Shown: one piece after another, positions 1 through 11,178 of the stretch
How positions within the stretch are numbered: position 1 is the first letter of the stretch
Layout of the letters: each line of letters starts with the position of its first letter
Source: Viscum album
Taxonomy: Eukaryota > Streptophyta > Magnoliopsida > Santalales > Viscaceae
NCBI GenBank assembly: GCA_963277665.1
Contig: OY728123.1
Location: 630,476,915-630,540,914 of the forward strand
DNA: 64,000 nt
Direction: 5' to 3'
Position numbers and translations under genes: made by a program
The notes under the pieces: model-generated
Database searches by the model: none
The model's input: only the letters and a program-made list of their open reading frames with translations
What the model was told of the DNA's origin: nothing

Positions 1-660
1 TGGGTATCCTGGGACAAAGTTGTGTCTGTTGGCCTGGTGAAGGTAGGTGATCATTATATTACTTTGGAAATTAGTAATGGAACGAATTTTTTTTATGTCC
101 TTTGTATATGGGAGTTGTGAAACCCATAGGAGGGAGGTTTTATGGAAAGGTTTAGTGGGTTTTGATTTGGTTGGGTTTCCCTGGTTTGTTGGTAGTGACT
201 TCAATATTATTGTTGATCCCGGTGAGAAAAAAGGGCGTGGTGTTTTCCCTCATATTTCTAGTAGGAGATATGGTCAATTCTCGGCTAGGTGTGGTCTTTG
301 TGATGTGGGGTTTATTGGGGATTGTTTCACATTGTGTAATAATCAGAAGGGTAGTGCTTGTTCATGGAGTCGTCTGGATAAGTGTTTGGAGAATGTGGAT
401 GTGGTCTCTAGATTTCCTCATGCTAAGGTTGACTACCTTGTCTGTGGGATATCAGATCACTCCCCGCTCCTGGTTTCTTTTCTACCCAGTCAAAAAATGG
501 GGAGTGTTTTTGGTTCTGTGAACCTTGGGGGGATAGGCCTGATTATTGTCGGCTGGTTAAGGATTGTTGGGAGGTTGAGGTTCAGGGGCATGCATGGGTT
601 TCCTTTCATAATAAATTGAGACGCCTTAAGCACAAGCTTCAGGGCTGGGCATGGAGCCTT
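1..660 (+). pseudogene. LINE-A ORF2, endonuclease (EEP) domain, 3' part
   Basis: In an intact LINE this domain nicks target DNA to prime reverse transcription. The pieces SFVYGSCETHRRE, GSDFNIIVDPGEKKG, SRLDKCLENV and SDHSPLLVSF match the second half of the plant LINE EEP domain, in the expected order. The GDFN strand reads GSDFN. The final SDH motif, which holds the catalytic histidine of this family, is kept near 450-470. A frame shift near 95 separates the first 90 bases (SNGTNFFYV) from the next block. The start codon lies upstream of the window, so this is a partial, broken gene. Confidence 0.8.
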
Positions 661-699
661 CCTCCTATGGATCATGACTTGGTGTCTCATAAATAGGAG

Positions 700-2599
700 G
701 TGGAAAATATGAAAAGATCCTTGGAGGATAGATGGAGTAATGAGGTTTATGAGGAACTTATGGGTAGTAAATGTGCGTTGGAAGAATTAATCCTGAAGCA
801 GGAGCATGTTGACCGAGAGAGGGCTAGTGTTAAATGGATACTGGAGGGAGACAAAAATTCTGCTTATTTCCATGCATGTATTAAGGAAAAAAAGAGGTGT
901 GTCGGTCCGAGCATTATTCTGGAAGATGGTTCTTGCTCAGGGGATAGGTATGTGATTGGTTCCTTGGTTTTTTCTCTCTTCAAAAATCTGCTTTCTGGTC
1001 CTAATTTGTCCATGGGTGTTGGTTATCTTAATGGGAGTGTAGAGTTGTATGAGGTGATTCCACACACAGTTTCTAGTCTGGATAATGATCTACTGGAATC
1101 CATTCATGATGAGGATGAGATTTTTGCTTCTATGTTGAAGATCAACCCAGTGAGTTCTCTAGGTCCTGATGGGTTTCCTGGGGTGTTTTACAGAGGGGCT
1201 TGGGTGGTGATCAAAGCTAATCTGATTTTTGTTATCCATGATTTCTTTTAGGGGAGCCCTATTCCTAGGGTGGCTGGTTGTACTACCTTGGTTATGATTC
1301 CTAAGATTAAGAATCATTCTTCCATCCGTGATTTCAGACCGGTAAGTATGTGAAATTGTTACTACAAAATCCTTTCTTGCTTCATTATCTTGTGGCTGGA
1401 TGGAAGTGTTTCCCGTTGTGTCTCTCTTAAGAAGCATGGTTTCGTTAGAGGTCGGTCTATTCAGGGTGCAGTTGAGTTGGCTCATGAGATGATCCATGAT
1501 ATTAATTTCAAATTTCATGGGTCTAATATGGATTTAAAGCTGGATATGAATAAAGCATATGATAGGATGGAATGGGGGTTCATCATAAGAGTTCTCAGAA
1601 GTATGGGATTTTCTCTGTGGTTTGTTGATCTTTATATTTCGCTGCTTTAGTTATGCCTGGATGTCAGTCTCTTATAAGGGAAAAACCCATGGTTTTTTCA
1701 AGACAGCTCACTGTCTCAGACAAGGGGATCCAATCTCTTCGACCCTCTTTATTTTAATACAGGATCCCCTTACTCGTCTCATCAATAAGAAGGTTTCCAG
1801 GGGTGATATTCTGCCGTATCAGAGACGTGTGATACAACCATCTGTTTCTCATTTGATGTATGTGGATGACTCTCTACTTTTCATTAATTCTAGTGTTAGG
1901 TCGGTTGGGAATTTGATTAATGTGTTGGATGAATATTATAGTTGGAGTGGGAAAAAGGTAAAGAAGGAGAAGAGTATTTATTATATTTCTGTTAAATGTG
2001 GTGACATTTAGGCTTTCTCTATTCACAGATTGTTGATGATGCAGAAAGGTTCCTTTCATATGATCTAGCTTGGTTCCCCTATATCTCTTGGTCGCATCTA
2101 CATTAGAGACTATGATGGTATTGTTAATAGAATCCTGAACCGTGTAATTGATATGAATAATCATTTTTTATCCTTTGGTGGGAGGATTGCCTTAATCAAT
2201 AGTGATTTGTTGGAAATTCCGATTCATGTTCTCTTGACTTTCAATGTGCCTAAGGGGGTTGTTAGGGACGTTGACAAGGTTCTGGATGATTTTATTAGGG
2301 ATGATCACTTTGAGGGGAAGTGTAATTGGGATTCTTGGGAGAATGTGGCCAGACCGGTTTGGGAAGGTGGTTCCCATATCAAAAGCCTTAAGGATTTTCT
2401 TCACTGCTTACACGCGAAGCTTGCCTGGGATGTTGTGGAAGGATGCACTCATTGGAGTAATACTATGGCCTTGCAAGGAGTGGATTTCCTTAGGGATAGC
2501 AGGAAGGTTTCTATTTTCTGGGATTTAATCTGGGGTTTTCTGCCTATTATTCACCTTCATTCATGCTGGATTATTGGGAAGGGTAATTTTACTTTCTAG
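700..2599 (+). pseudogene. LINE-A ORF2, reverse transcriptase domain
   Basis: Four reading-frame pieces (about 700-1251, 1390-1650, 1622-2011 and 2153-2599) together give a plant LINE reverse transcriptase. Recognisable blocks are LGPDGFPGVFYRGAW, VRGRSIQGAVELAHEM, LDMNKAYDRMEWGF, LRQGDPISSTLFI and the palm motif YVDD at 1859-1870, followed by LSFGGRIALINSDL in the thumb region. Plant LINEs usually carry FADD at the palm; this copy has YVDD, and both aspartates are kept. Stops and frame shifts lie between the blocks, for example near 1251 and 1640 and between 2011 and 2153. The gene cannot be functional. Confidence 0.88.
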
Positions 2600-3500
2600 A
2601 GTCACAACTGGTCTGGGTCAATTATTGGCTTTCCTAGTTTTCCAGTTCCGATGATCTCATTCAAATAATCTATTATTTACCCATCTTTTATAAATGTTGT
2701 TCTTGATGAAGATCAAAGGATTGTTTTTGATCATATTAAGCTAAATAGGGAACTAGAAAAATGTGTTTTCACTACTTCAAGGACTGGTAATTTTTCCTAT
2801 AAGGAGTTTCGGGAGATCTTTTCTGTCCAGAAATATAATGATTGCTGGAATGAGATTCTTTGTTGTGATAGCATACCAACTAAGTTTAATTTTCTTTTGT
2901 GGAGAATTAGAAGTCAGGTTGTTCCTTCTGATGAGAATTTGAAAAGGAGGGGCATCTATCTAGCCTCCAAATGTCACTACTTCAGTTATAGTAGGGAGGA
3001 AAATTCCAACCATCTGTTTTTTGAGAGTGATTGGGGCTTGAATGTGTGGAGTTTCTTTGGTTAATCCACACATTTTTCAGGTTCTTCTTATGATGGTTAT
3101 TCTTTTTTGGATAGATTGTTTCATGGTATGAATGGTGCTAGACCTGAAATAATTTCCAAATTTGTGATTCTTAGTGTAGGGTGTTGGTGTATTTGGAAAT
3201 CTAGGAATAAATCCCGGTTTGAGGGTTTTCAAACCCATAAAAGTTTGGTAATTTCCAGAACTAGACTCCTACTGCTGGATCTAGTTCGTTTTTCCAAACT
3301 TTCAAGAGATGCACCCTCTCTAAGAAAAGTGTAGGTGTGATGTCCTACTGTGGATCGTCCAGATCACATGAGGAAAAGGAAATTGTGTTAGATTTTGTTC
3401 TCCTATTATGGGTTTGATGTTGAACTTTGATGGCTCTTGTATTGATGGTCTCATCCAGGGGGTGGTGTTGTCCATAATGAAAGGAGGAAATATAACTTTT
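2600..3500 (+). pseudogene. LINE-A ORF2 tail: zf-RVT region and start of RNase H
   Basis: Translation around 2840-3060 gives IPTKFNFLLWRIRSQVVPSD, then RGIYLASKCHY and NHLFFESDWGLNVW, which is the zf-RVT region found after the RT of plant LINEs. The block 3107-3330 (GCWCIWKSRNKSRFEG) is the usual linker. At about 3417 the string LNFDGSCIDG marks the first strand of a plant LINE RNase H with its first catalytic aspartate. The domain stops about 80 bases later, so three of the four catalytic acids are missing. The break coincides with the start of Copia-A. Confidence 0.72.
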
Positions 3501-3559
3501 AGATATAATGTTCAGGGATAAATTATTATTATAGGTAACATTGTTCATGGGAAAACATT

Positions 3560-4330
3560 GATTTAAAACGTTTTATTTGTTAAAGGTCTTAAGAACAACC
3601 TCATTAGCATAATCCAATTATGTGATGAAGGTTACTTTGTGAATTTTAGGAATGAAAAAATCTTAGTACACAATTCCAAGGAAGTGTTTATTTTTTCTTC
3701 CCATCTGCAAGATAATGTATACACAGTAGACATAGAATACCTTAGGATACATGATCTACCTTGTCATAGTCGAATGAAAGATCAATCTTGGTTATGGAAT
3801 AGAAGTTTAGGACATTATAACCTTATTAACTTATGAAAACTCTATAATAAAATACTTTTTATAGATCTATAGGAGCATAGATATGATTCATTACAAGTTT
3901 TTGATCTTTTTAAAAATGGAAAGAAACATAAATCGTGTTTTAAATCAATTGGTTAAGTCTCAACTTCTAATTCATTATAGTTGGTGCATATGGATCTTTT
4001 TGGTCCAACAAAAACTAGAAGAATTAGAGGAAAATACTGTGTGTTTGTCCTAGTGGATGATTACACTAGATTTACGTGGGTCAATTTTTTAGAAAAGAAA
4101 TCTAAAGGGTTTTCTTATTTCAAAATTTTTAGATCCAATGTTAAAAATGAGAAAAACCTTCCATTGAGAAATATTCATAGTGATCATGGAGGAGACTTTT
4201 AAAATTCGGATTTTGAAACTTTTTGTAGTAGAAAGGGCATTACTCATAATTTCTCAACACTAAGAACCCCTCAAAAAAAAATGGAGTTGTTGAAAGAAGA
4301 TATCAAATTCATCAATAGATAATAAGAACC
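3560..4330 (+). pseudogene. Copia-A pol: GAG-pre-integrase and integrase core
   Basis: The stretch VKGLKNNLISIIQLCDEGYF followed by LWNRSLGHYNLINL (to 3836) is the GAG-pre-integrase zinc-binding region. It is followed at 3981-4202 by VHMDLFGPTKTRRIRGKYC, VDDYTRFTWVNFL and IHSDHGGDF, the Copia integrase core, which joins element cDNA to the chromosome. The first two catalytic acids, in HMDLFGP and SDHGG, are present. The region around the catalytic glutamate (about 4250-4310) is garbled by stops and a frame shift. The gene is split into at least three pieces. Confidence 0.83.
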
Positions 4331-4559
4331 TGGTTGAGTGAATATTCGATAGCCAAACATTTCTTGGTTGAAGATATTAGGACAACTTGTTATACTATAA
4401 ATAAATTTTTGATAAGATCTTTTCTTAATAAAACACCCTATGAGTTATAGAATGGTATAAAAACTAGACATTCCTACATCATAGTATTTGGATGCAACAT
4501 ATTCATTATGAATACTAAAGATATTTTACATAAATTTGCACCCAAATCTGATGATTGAA

Positions 4560-6447
4560 TTTTCTTAGGCTATTACACAACATCTAAGGCTTATAGAGTT
4601 TTTAATAAAAATAGTTTCACTATTGAAAAAACAATACCTAATAAATTTGATGAAACTGATCCATTTGTTTTTAAACAACCTCAACCTATATCCACGGATG
4701 TGTTTTAAAAAATTGATTATCAACCCTTGATAGAAGATCTTTCTGATATGGGACATTTTCAAGAAAATGGTTCTAAGACATTTACCCAATATTATTTCCT
4801 ACCATATGTTAATGAACAGGTTTTACAAAACCCAAATCAGTCGTTTCTTAAAAATCATTCCATTTATAGAATCTTTGGTGATGTAAATCAAGTAGTAAGG
4901 ACTAGAAGTTCCTTATGATATGGGGTACAACACCTTGAATTTCTTTCTCAATTAGAACAAAAAATCAAATATGAAGCATTAAGTGATTATGATTGTATAG
5001 AAGCCATGCAAGATGAGCTAAATTAATTCAAAATTAATAATGTCTTGACCTTGGTTTAAATTCCTAAGTGAAAATCTTTTATAAAAGTAAAATGGTTCTT
5101 TAGAAATAATTGTGATGAAATTGGAATAATTTTATGAAATAAGGAAAGATTATTTTCTAAAGGATATAATCAACAAGAAGGTATAGACTATGAAGAATCT
5201 TATTCACTAGTATCAGGACTTGAATCTATCAGTATTCTACTTTCCTTTGTAGTATTCATTAACATTAAACATTATCAATTGGGTGTTAAATGTTCTTTCC
5301 TTAATGGATATGTTCAAGAGGATTTTTCTATTGAACAAACTCCTTATTTTGAAGATACAAAACATCATAAACATGTTTTAAAACATACCAAATCTTTATA
5401 TAGAATTAATCATGCCCCTAGAGCCTGGTATGATTAACTTACAGGATTTCTGTTATAAAACAATTACATTAAATGAAATGTTGATCCAACCCTCTTTATA
5501 GTGACAGATAAAAAAATTGTCTGATTGATCAAATCTATGTTGATGACATTATATTTTGTTTAACTAAGCAATCTTAAACTGATTCGTTTTCAAATCTAAT
5601 GAACTCTATTTTTGAAATGAGTATGATGGGCGAGTTAACATTTTTCCTTGGTTTTTATATTTTAAAAAAAACAAGAAGGAACAAATATATCACAATATAA
5701 TTATATTAAATATATTCTTAAAAAGAATGTATATGACAACACTAAGAGTATTAGTACTCCCATTTGTTCCTTAAATTCGCTTGATTTTGATGAAGATGGG
5801 AAACCAATAGATCAAACATCATATAGAGTTATGATAGGAAGTTTACTATACTTGAGAGCTAGTCATACAGACTTATTGTATCCCGTATGCTTATGTTCAA
5901 TATATCAATACAATCCTAATGAATATCATTTAAAGTCTGTGAAAACAAATTCGCTATGTAAAGGGAACCATGGATTTAGGAATCTTTTATACATCTTTAA
6001 ATAATTTTGTTTTAAAAATATTTTCAGATGCTAACCATGGTGGATGTAGAATGGTAGGAAATGTACATCCAGAAAATGTAATTTATTAGGAGATTCATTT
6101 ATTTCTTGGTCATGAAAAAAGAAACACTCAGTAGCACTTTCCACAGCCAAAGCTAAACATGTTGAAGATGGATGTTTTTTTTCTCATGTTTTATGGATGC
6201 AACACACACTCATAAACTATGGTATGAGTTTTAACAGAACATATATATTGTGTGAAAATAGTATTTCCATTTCCTTAAGTAATTACCATTCACATCACTC
6301 TCGTTCCAAACTCATTGATATTAGGCATCACTTTCTTAGGGATCACACACAAAAAGGGGACATCATTCTTCATTTTTTCAGAATTCAAGATCAAATTGCT
6401 GATATCTTCACAAAATCTTTACCCTCTGATAGAATTGAATACATTTA
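4560..6447 (+). pseudogene. Copia-A pol: reverse transcriptase and RNase H
   Basis: From about 5190 the translation gives HYQLGVKCSFLNGYVQED and YRINHAPRAWYD, then IDQIYVDDIIF with the palm motif YVDD intact at 5536-5547. From 5830 it gives SLLYLRASHTDLLYPVC, HSVALSTAKAKHVEDG, IDIRHHFLRDHTQKG and ADIFTKSLP near 6400-6425, which is the Copia RNase H. Stops and short frame shifts interrupt the frame, for example TAA inside the leader near 5020 and 5060. The last 83 codons (6197-6448) are open. The order and spacing fit one ancestral pol gene reaching almost to the polypurine tract. Confidence 0.85.
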
Positions 6448-6536
6448 AAAATTTTAGGAATGATAACCATAAGGAAATCATCCACATTAACTTCTCATTG
6501 AAACTCTTCTCCTTATAGTAAGAAATTTATTTTCAT

Positions 6537-6544
6537 AGGGGGAG
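6537..6544 (+). other. Copia-A polypurine tract
   Basis: The sequence AGGGGGAG lies about 90 bases after the end of the RNase H reading frame. This is where Copia elements keep the purine tract that primes plus-strand DNA synthesis. It marks the expected start of a 3' LTR just downstream, although that LTR cannot be delimited because the left partner is lost. Confidence 0.65.
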
Positions 6545-6546
6545 TA

Positions 6547-7336
6547 CATTTTCTCGTTAGTCAAAAATTTTCTTTTTCTTATTCAAATTTTTGTAATCCA
6601 AATTTTTGTAATAAGATTTTTTAATAAAATTATCATAATAAATTTTTTTCCATAATCAAAATTTTCATAATTAGTATTTATTTCGTACAGAAGTTTTTCC
6701 TTAATCAAAAATTTATTCAAATTTTATCGATGATTAATGTTCTTCAAGAAGAATAATCCCCATTACGAATAAATTTCCTAGCAATACGAATGGTTTGTTT
6801 TCTTTCTTAAATTTTTTTAATCATTTTTTAACATGATGGTATCTACTATATCTACTAATCCTATGTTTTCCCATGCATATGTGTCACCACACCATGAGGC
6901 CACGTCACCATTCTTTCATACCCAATTACTGTTTCACCCACTTCCTTGACCAAAAACACCTGATGCCCCCTTCAAAACTCGACTACCACCAATGCCTTCT
7001 TTGATAGACGACTGTGCAATTAGGGTTAACATCTTCCAGGTGATTCCTCCCATAGCTCACCTGTGATGACGACCTTACCGACACCTGTCTACATGCATAT
7101 GGTTTCCCTCTTCTGGAACCTTCCACAGAAAATTATCATTCGACATCCATTGTCTCCTTCATATTCCTCCAACCTTTACATCATTCCACATCGACTTTCG
7201 CCCGCCACTGTAGGATTTCCCCATTATCCATCATCTTCCTCCCATGGAAATAAGGATTCCCTCTTCTCCATCTTGTTCCTCCCTCCTTAATATAATTCTA
7301 TCATTTTCATCTAATACAGAGGTCAGACTTCCACTC
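6547..7336. other. Probable Copia-A 3' LTR remnant and flanking DNA, no gene
   Basis: The first 280 bases after the polypurine tract are AT-rich with T-runs. From about 6840 to 7336 the composition changes to pyrimidine-rich DNA with higher GC. By position this should include the 3' LTR of Copia-A, but without a second LTR its end cannot be set. A 75-codon open frame at 7063-7290 has low-complexity serine and proline content and no recognised domain. I see no reason to call it a gene. Confidence 0.45.
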
Positions 7337-9248
7337 TATAGGTTCCGGGCACAGTGGAAGTGCGTTGGTGGGTTTTTCCAACTTTAATTTTAGCATTAAA
7401 TGACATTCAATCCGAGATCCGTAACGATATAAAACACCGAATCTTCGGATTAGAATGAAGAAAGAAAAAGATAAGAAGAGTCCTGGAACCGTTGAGATAG
7501 GATCATCATATGTTGGGTAAAATTAATTTAATTAATTCATAAGAATTACCTCGATGGAATTCTTTCTTATTTGGAGTCTCCGGTCACGATCTTGTGATCT
7601 ATCATTGCGTTGTAGAATCCATGTACAAGATTCTTCTAGTAGTGATCCATATGTGCTCCACGTATCTCTAGACATCGCTGAAGAGATATATGGGTCCTAG
7701 CGCGGAAGAGCCTTCGCTTGCGATGTCCTCCTTCAACCGCCTTGATCCGGTGGAGGATCTCTCTTTTGTAACTTGAAAGAATTCTTGGTGGAAAAATGGA
7801 ATTCTCTCTTTGATTGAGAGTATATCCCGATCCTTTGTGCACAACAATGGTTCTTCCTCAATGAGAATATTGTAATTTGGGATTATAATACATAGAATAA
7901 TAAAGTGAATTAATTGCCTGAAATAATTTAATCATTTCATTTAATTCTTATTAATACCCCATGTTTTTATAATGACAGTTGAAAATCATTATTACTTGAC
8001 ACGCGCCCAACATATTACATTTAATATCATTTAATTAAATAAAAAATATTTTCTCACGAATCCCGAAAAAAAAACTACACGATGTGTACTTTTATTTTTT
8101 TTCATTTTATTTTTTTCTCCACCATATTAATTAGACCTTGAGTACTTGTTATTTATTTTTAAATAAATGTAACTAAATTACTCGCTAAAAAATATATATA
8201 TTATTTATCCCACAATATATTCTCTCGAATAAATAATGTCGAAATAAATGGGAGCAGACATCCTTAAATAATTATTAATTCACAGTCGGGAATAATATTT
8301 ATTTAACTTGTTAAATTAATATTTAACTGAGATACATGGACACACTTAGTGTGTGACCCTCTAGACCTCTTTCTCAGTGGCATTAGGCGGAGCCTGCCTA
8401 AAGTCCAAGGTTAGCGTCTAGCAACACGCCAAGGCACCCATAGAGAAAGAAGTTAATGCCATAATGAAGTGTCACCTCCTACAAATGATTACCGTGTAAT
8501 ATAATCCCTTTGTCTCGATATCTCCAATCAAGTGGGTTTCATTCTTGTTCCATCAACCCATGTTCTTGATTATTCTTTCTTTAACTTCCCAGAATTGAAC
8601 TCACCCATACCTTACCCTGGCCATGGATTTATTTAGGCTATATCAATTACATCAAAGTGCCTGATATATCTACATTCATTATGGAACATAAGGGACAAAT
8701 CCTTTCTCGTATTATCTATTAATGCAATATTACTTGTGACGCACCCAACATATCCTACCTCACTGTGAAAAGTGTGTCATCACATTTTTGGTCAATTCAT
8801 CTAAGTGTGCGAGTTATAATACCCATTAATAATAATCTTAATTTCTAAGGACCAATACACACGTCCGTAGATAGGAACATCCAATGACACTATGAAATGT
8901 GGATTTCCTACTGGCAGGTCTCGTTCTCATAAAATCCTCCTGGATATTACCAAGGGCACGCACCATGAGAAGGTGCCACAAAGGTTTATGAGTCCTCACC
9001 CCTAATGACCTGTATTATTTGTTTCCCTTAAATAATATCATCCGGCCATAGAACATATATTTAAGAACAGAGTTATGGCACTTCTGGATTCTCATCATTG
9101 CAGGGATCCTCTATGACCCATTAATTCAACAGTTGTCCTTAGGACATTATCACATGCATTGTCATGCAGAAGAACAATCAAGATGTGATAAGGCTTTTAT
9201 TAATGAATAAAGTAAAAAGTAGTTAGTTATAGACCACCAACTCCAACA
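7337..9248 (-). repeat. Copia-B 3' LTR (left copy)
   Basis: This stretch aligns with 20704-22638 over its whole length. The two share the opening GGTTCCGGG, the block TTGGTGGGTTTT, ATAGGATCATCATATGTTGG, GGACACACTTAGTGTGTGAC and the ending CCACCAACT. Read in element orientation the LTR starts TGTTGGAG and should end CA; on the plus strand the left edge is TATAGG where the right copy has TGAAGG, so the terminal dinucleotide has mutated. It carries one copy of the palindromic motif (8076-8088) where the right copy has two. Small open frames inside it have no coding meaning. Confidence 0.93.
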
Positions 9249-9261
9249 GACTCCCACTTGG
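9249..9261 (-). other. Copia-B polypurine tract
   Basis: On the minus strand the sequence CAAGTGGGAGTC lies directly before the TGTTGG start of the 3' LTR. This is the expected position and composition of the plus-strand primer of a Copia element, and it fixes the inner edge of the left LTR at 9248. Confidence 0.85.
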
Positions 9262-11178
9262 ACTAGAGCCAACTGCTAACAACCTTTAACCCGCTAGCTC
9301 ACACAGGATATTCATGCTTCTGCTGAGATAGGCCTTTAGTCATGGGGTCTTCCACATTCTCTTCCGTGGACATTCTGCTAACTACAACTTCACCCCTTTT
9401 ATAGAAATACCTCAAGAGGTGATTCTTCCAGAGTATGCGCTTTGTTTATTGATGTGACCTTGGTTCTTTGGCAAGATCCACTGCTGCAGTATGATCACAA
9501 TACAATGTAATGGGATCTTACTACTAGGAACCACATCAAGATCCTGGACAATGATCCGAATCCAGACGGCTTCCTTGGATTCATCAGAATCTGCTATATA
9601 TTCGGACTCCACTGTAGAATAGGCAACAACTGGATGCTTTGAACTCTTCTAGCTCACAACATCTCAATTGAGATAGAAAACATTTCCAGATTGTGACTTC
9701 GGATCATTTTGATCTGTTTGAAAACCAGCATCAGCATACCCTCTGATGGAAAGATCCTCGTCTCCTCCATACACCAGGAATATATCCTTAGTTCTTCGCA
9801 GATACTTAATGATAGTCTTAACATCAGTCCAATGGTATTATCCTGGATCTTCTTGATATCTTCCTACCATGCTCATTGCATAGGCAACATCAAGCCTGGT
9901 ACATAACATGGCATACATGATGGATCCTATAGCCAAAGCGTATGGGATCTTACTCATCCTAACTTTCTCTTGTTGTTTCTGGGGACACATTTTCTTAAAA
10001 AGATATAAGCCATGTGACATTGGAACCAATCCCCTCTTGGATTTTTCCATACTAAATCTCTTTAGTATCTGGTCAACATATGTACCCTGACTTAGTCCAA
10101 GAATCCTCTTGTATCTATCACGAATGATCTTGATCCCTGGAATGTAGGATGCTTCTCTAATTTCCTTCATGAAGAAACACTTGTTCAACCAGTCCTTAAC
10201 TGACTGTAAGGCTGGTACATCGTTTCCAATAAGTAATATGTCATCAACGTATACCACAAGGATGACGACCACATTCCCATTAAACCTCTTATAAACACAT
10301 GGCTCACATTCGTTCTTAATGAAACCAAATTCCTTTATGGCTTCATCAAATCGAATGTTCCATGACCTAGATGGTTGCTTCAATCCATAAATGGTTTTCT
10401 GCAACTTGAAAACCCGTTTGGCTTCAACTGGTGTCACAATCACTTCTGGTTGTATCATATAGACATCTTCCTAATGGTTCACATTAAGGAATGTTGTTTT
10501 GCCATCCATTTTCAAAATCTCATAGTCATGGTAAGCTGCTATGGCAAGTATGACTCTTATGGATTTAAACATGGAAACTAGCGAGAAGGTTTCATCATAG
10601 TCAATTCCTTGACGCTATTTGAATCCTTTATCCACTAGCCTTGCTTTATAGGTGATAACTTGACCTTCCATGTCCATCTTTCTTTTGAATACCCATTTCC
10701 ATCCAACAGGCTTTACATTAATTGGATCATCGTCCAGAACCCAAAATTCATTCTGATACATGGAATCCATCTTAGAATTCAAAGCCTCTAGCCATCTTGC
10801 ATCTTCTGAGCTTTCTACTACTTCCTTGTAGGAGAGAGGTTCATCATTGTCCAACAATAATGATTCACCATCCTCGGTGACTAGGAAACCAAATCTCTCT
10901 GGTTCCTTTACCTCTCTTGAGCTTCTATGCAGTACTTGTGTTTCTGGAACCTCTCCCACGGGTACCTGTGGAACTTGTTCCTGTACCAACTCTTTTGTAT
11001 CTTGAGCATCAACTTTGTCGAAGTCAATCTTGCTCCCACTATCCTTCTTGAGGATGTGCTCCCTCTCAAGAAAGACGGCTTGTCTAGAGACAATCACTTT
11101 CTTGTCTTGAGGGTTATATAGTTAATATACATTCATTTCCTTGGGATATCCTACCAAGATACAATTCATGCCCCGGGG
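9262..11178 (-). pseudogene. Copia-B pol 3' part: reverse transcriptase and RNase H
   Basis: On the minus strand the translation runs from RGMNCILVGYPKEMNVY through IVSRQAVFLEREHI, WKWVFKRKMDMEG, KTTFLNVN, LQKTIYGLKQPSRSWN and VVYVDDILLIG (YVDD at 10240-10251, intact) to YVDQILKRF and the RNase H blocks VESEYIADSDESKEAVW and TKGLSQQ near 9300. This enzyme copies element RNA into DNA. All pieces (ends at 11097, 10458 and 9612) share one frame and are separated by stops, including those at 10615 and 9838 and one near 10472. The 5' end is cut by LINE-B. The rest of pol continues beyond the LINE at 16631. Confidence 0.92.

Larger units (their letters stand above)
1..3500 (+). mobile_element. LINE-A: decayed plant L1-type non-LTR retrotransposon, truncated
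   Basis: Translated pieces on the plus strand follow the order of a plant LINE ORF2: end of an endonuclease/exonuclease/phosphatase (EEP) domain, reverse transcriptase, C-terminal zinc-binding (zf-RVT) region and the first strand of an RNase H. The element is already inside EEP at base 1, so its 5' part lies outside the window. It is cut off in RNase H near 3500, where truncated Copia sequence begins, and no poly-A tail is seen. Frame changes and stops break it throughout. It belongs to the same broad type as the LINE at 11-16.6 kb but is a clearly different and more decayed copy. Confidence 0.9.
3505..6546 (+). mobile_element. Copia-A: 5'-truncated, decayed Ty1/Copia element
   Basis: The plus strand reads GAG-pre-integrase, integrase, reverse transcriptase and RNase H in Copia order, followed by a polypurine tract at 6537-6544. 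Nothing of the 5' LTR, primer site, gag or protease is seen. Copia homology begins in the middle of pol, directly beside truncated LINE-A, so both elements lost sequence at this junction. Many stops and frame shifts are present. The RNase H tail (IDIRHHFLRDHTQKGDI, ADIFTKSLP) and the GGGGGAG tract resemble Sirevirus/Tork-type elements; I do not assign the lineage firmly. Confidence 0.85.

Noticed and set aside
7063..7290. 75-codon plus-strand frame as a small gene
   Set aside because: Low-complexity composition, no domain, and position in probable LTR or flanking DNA.
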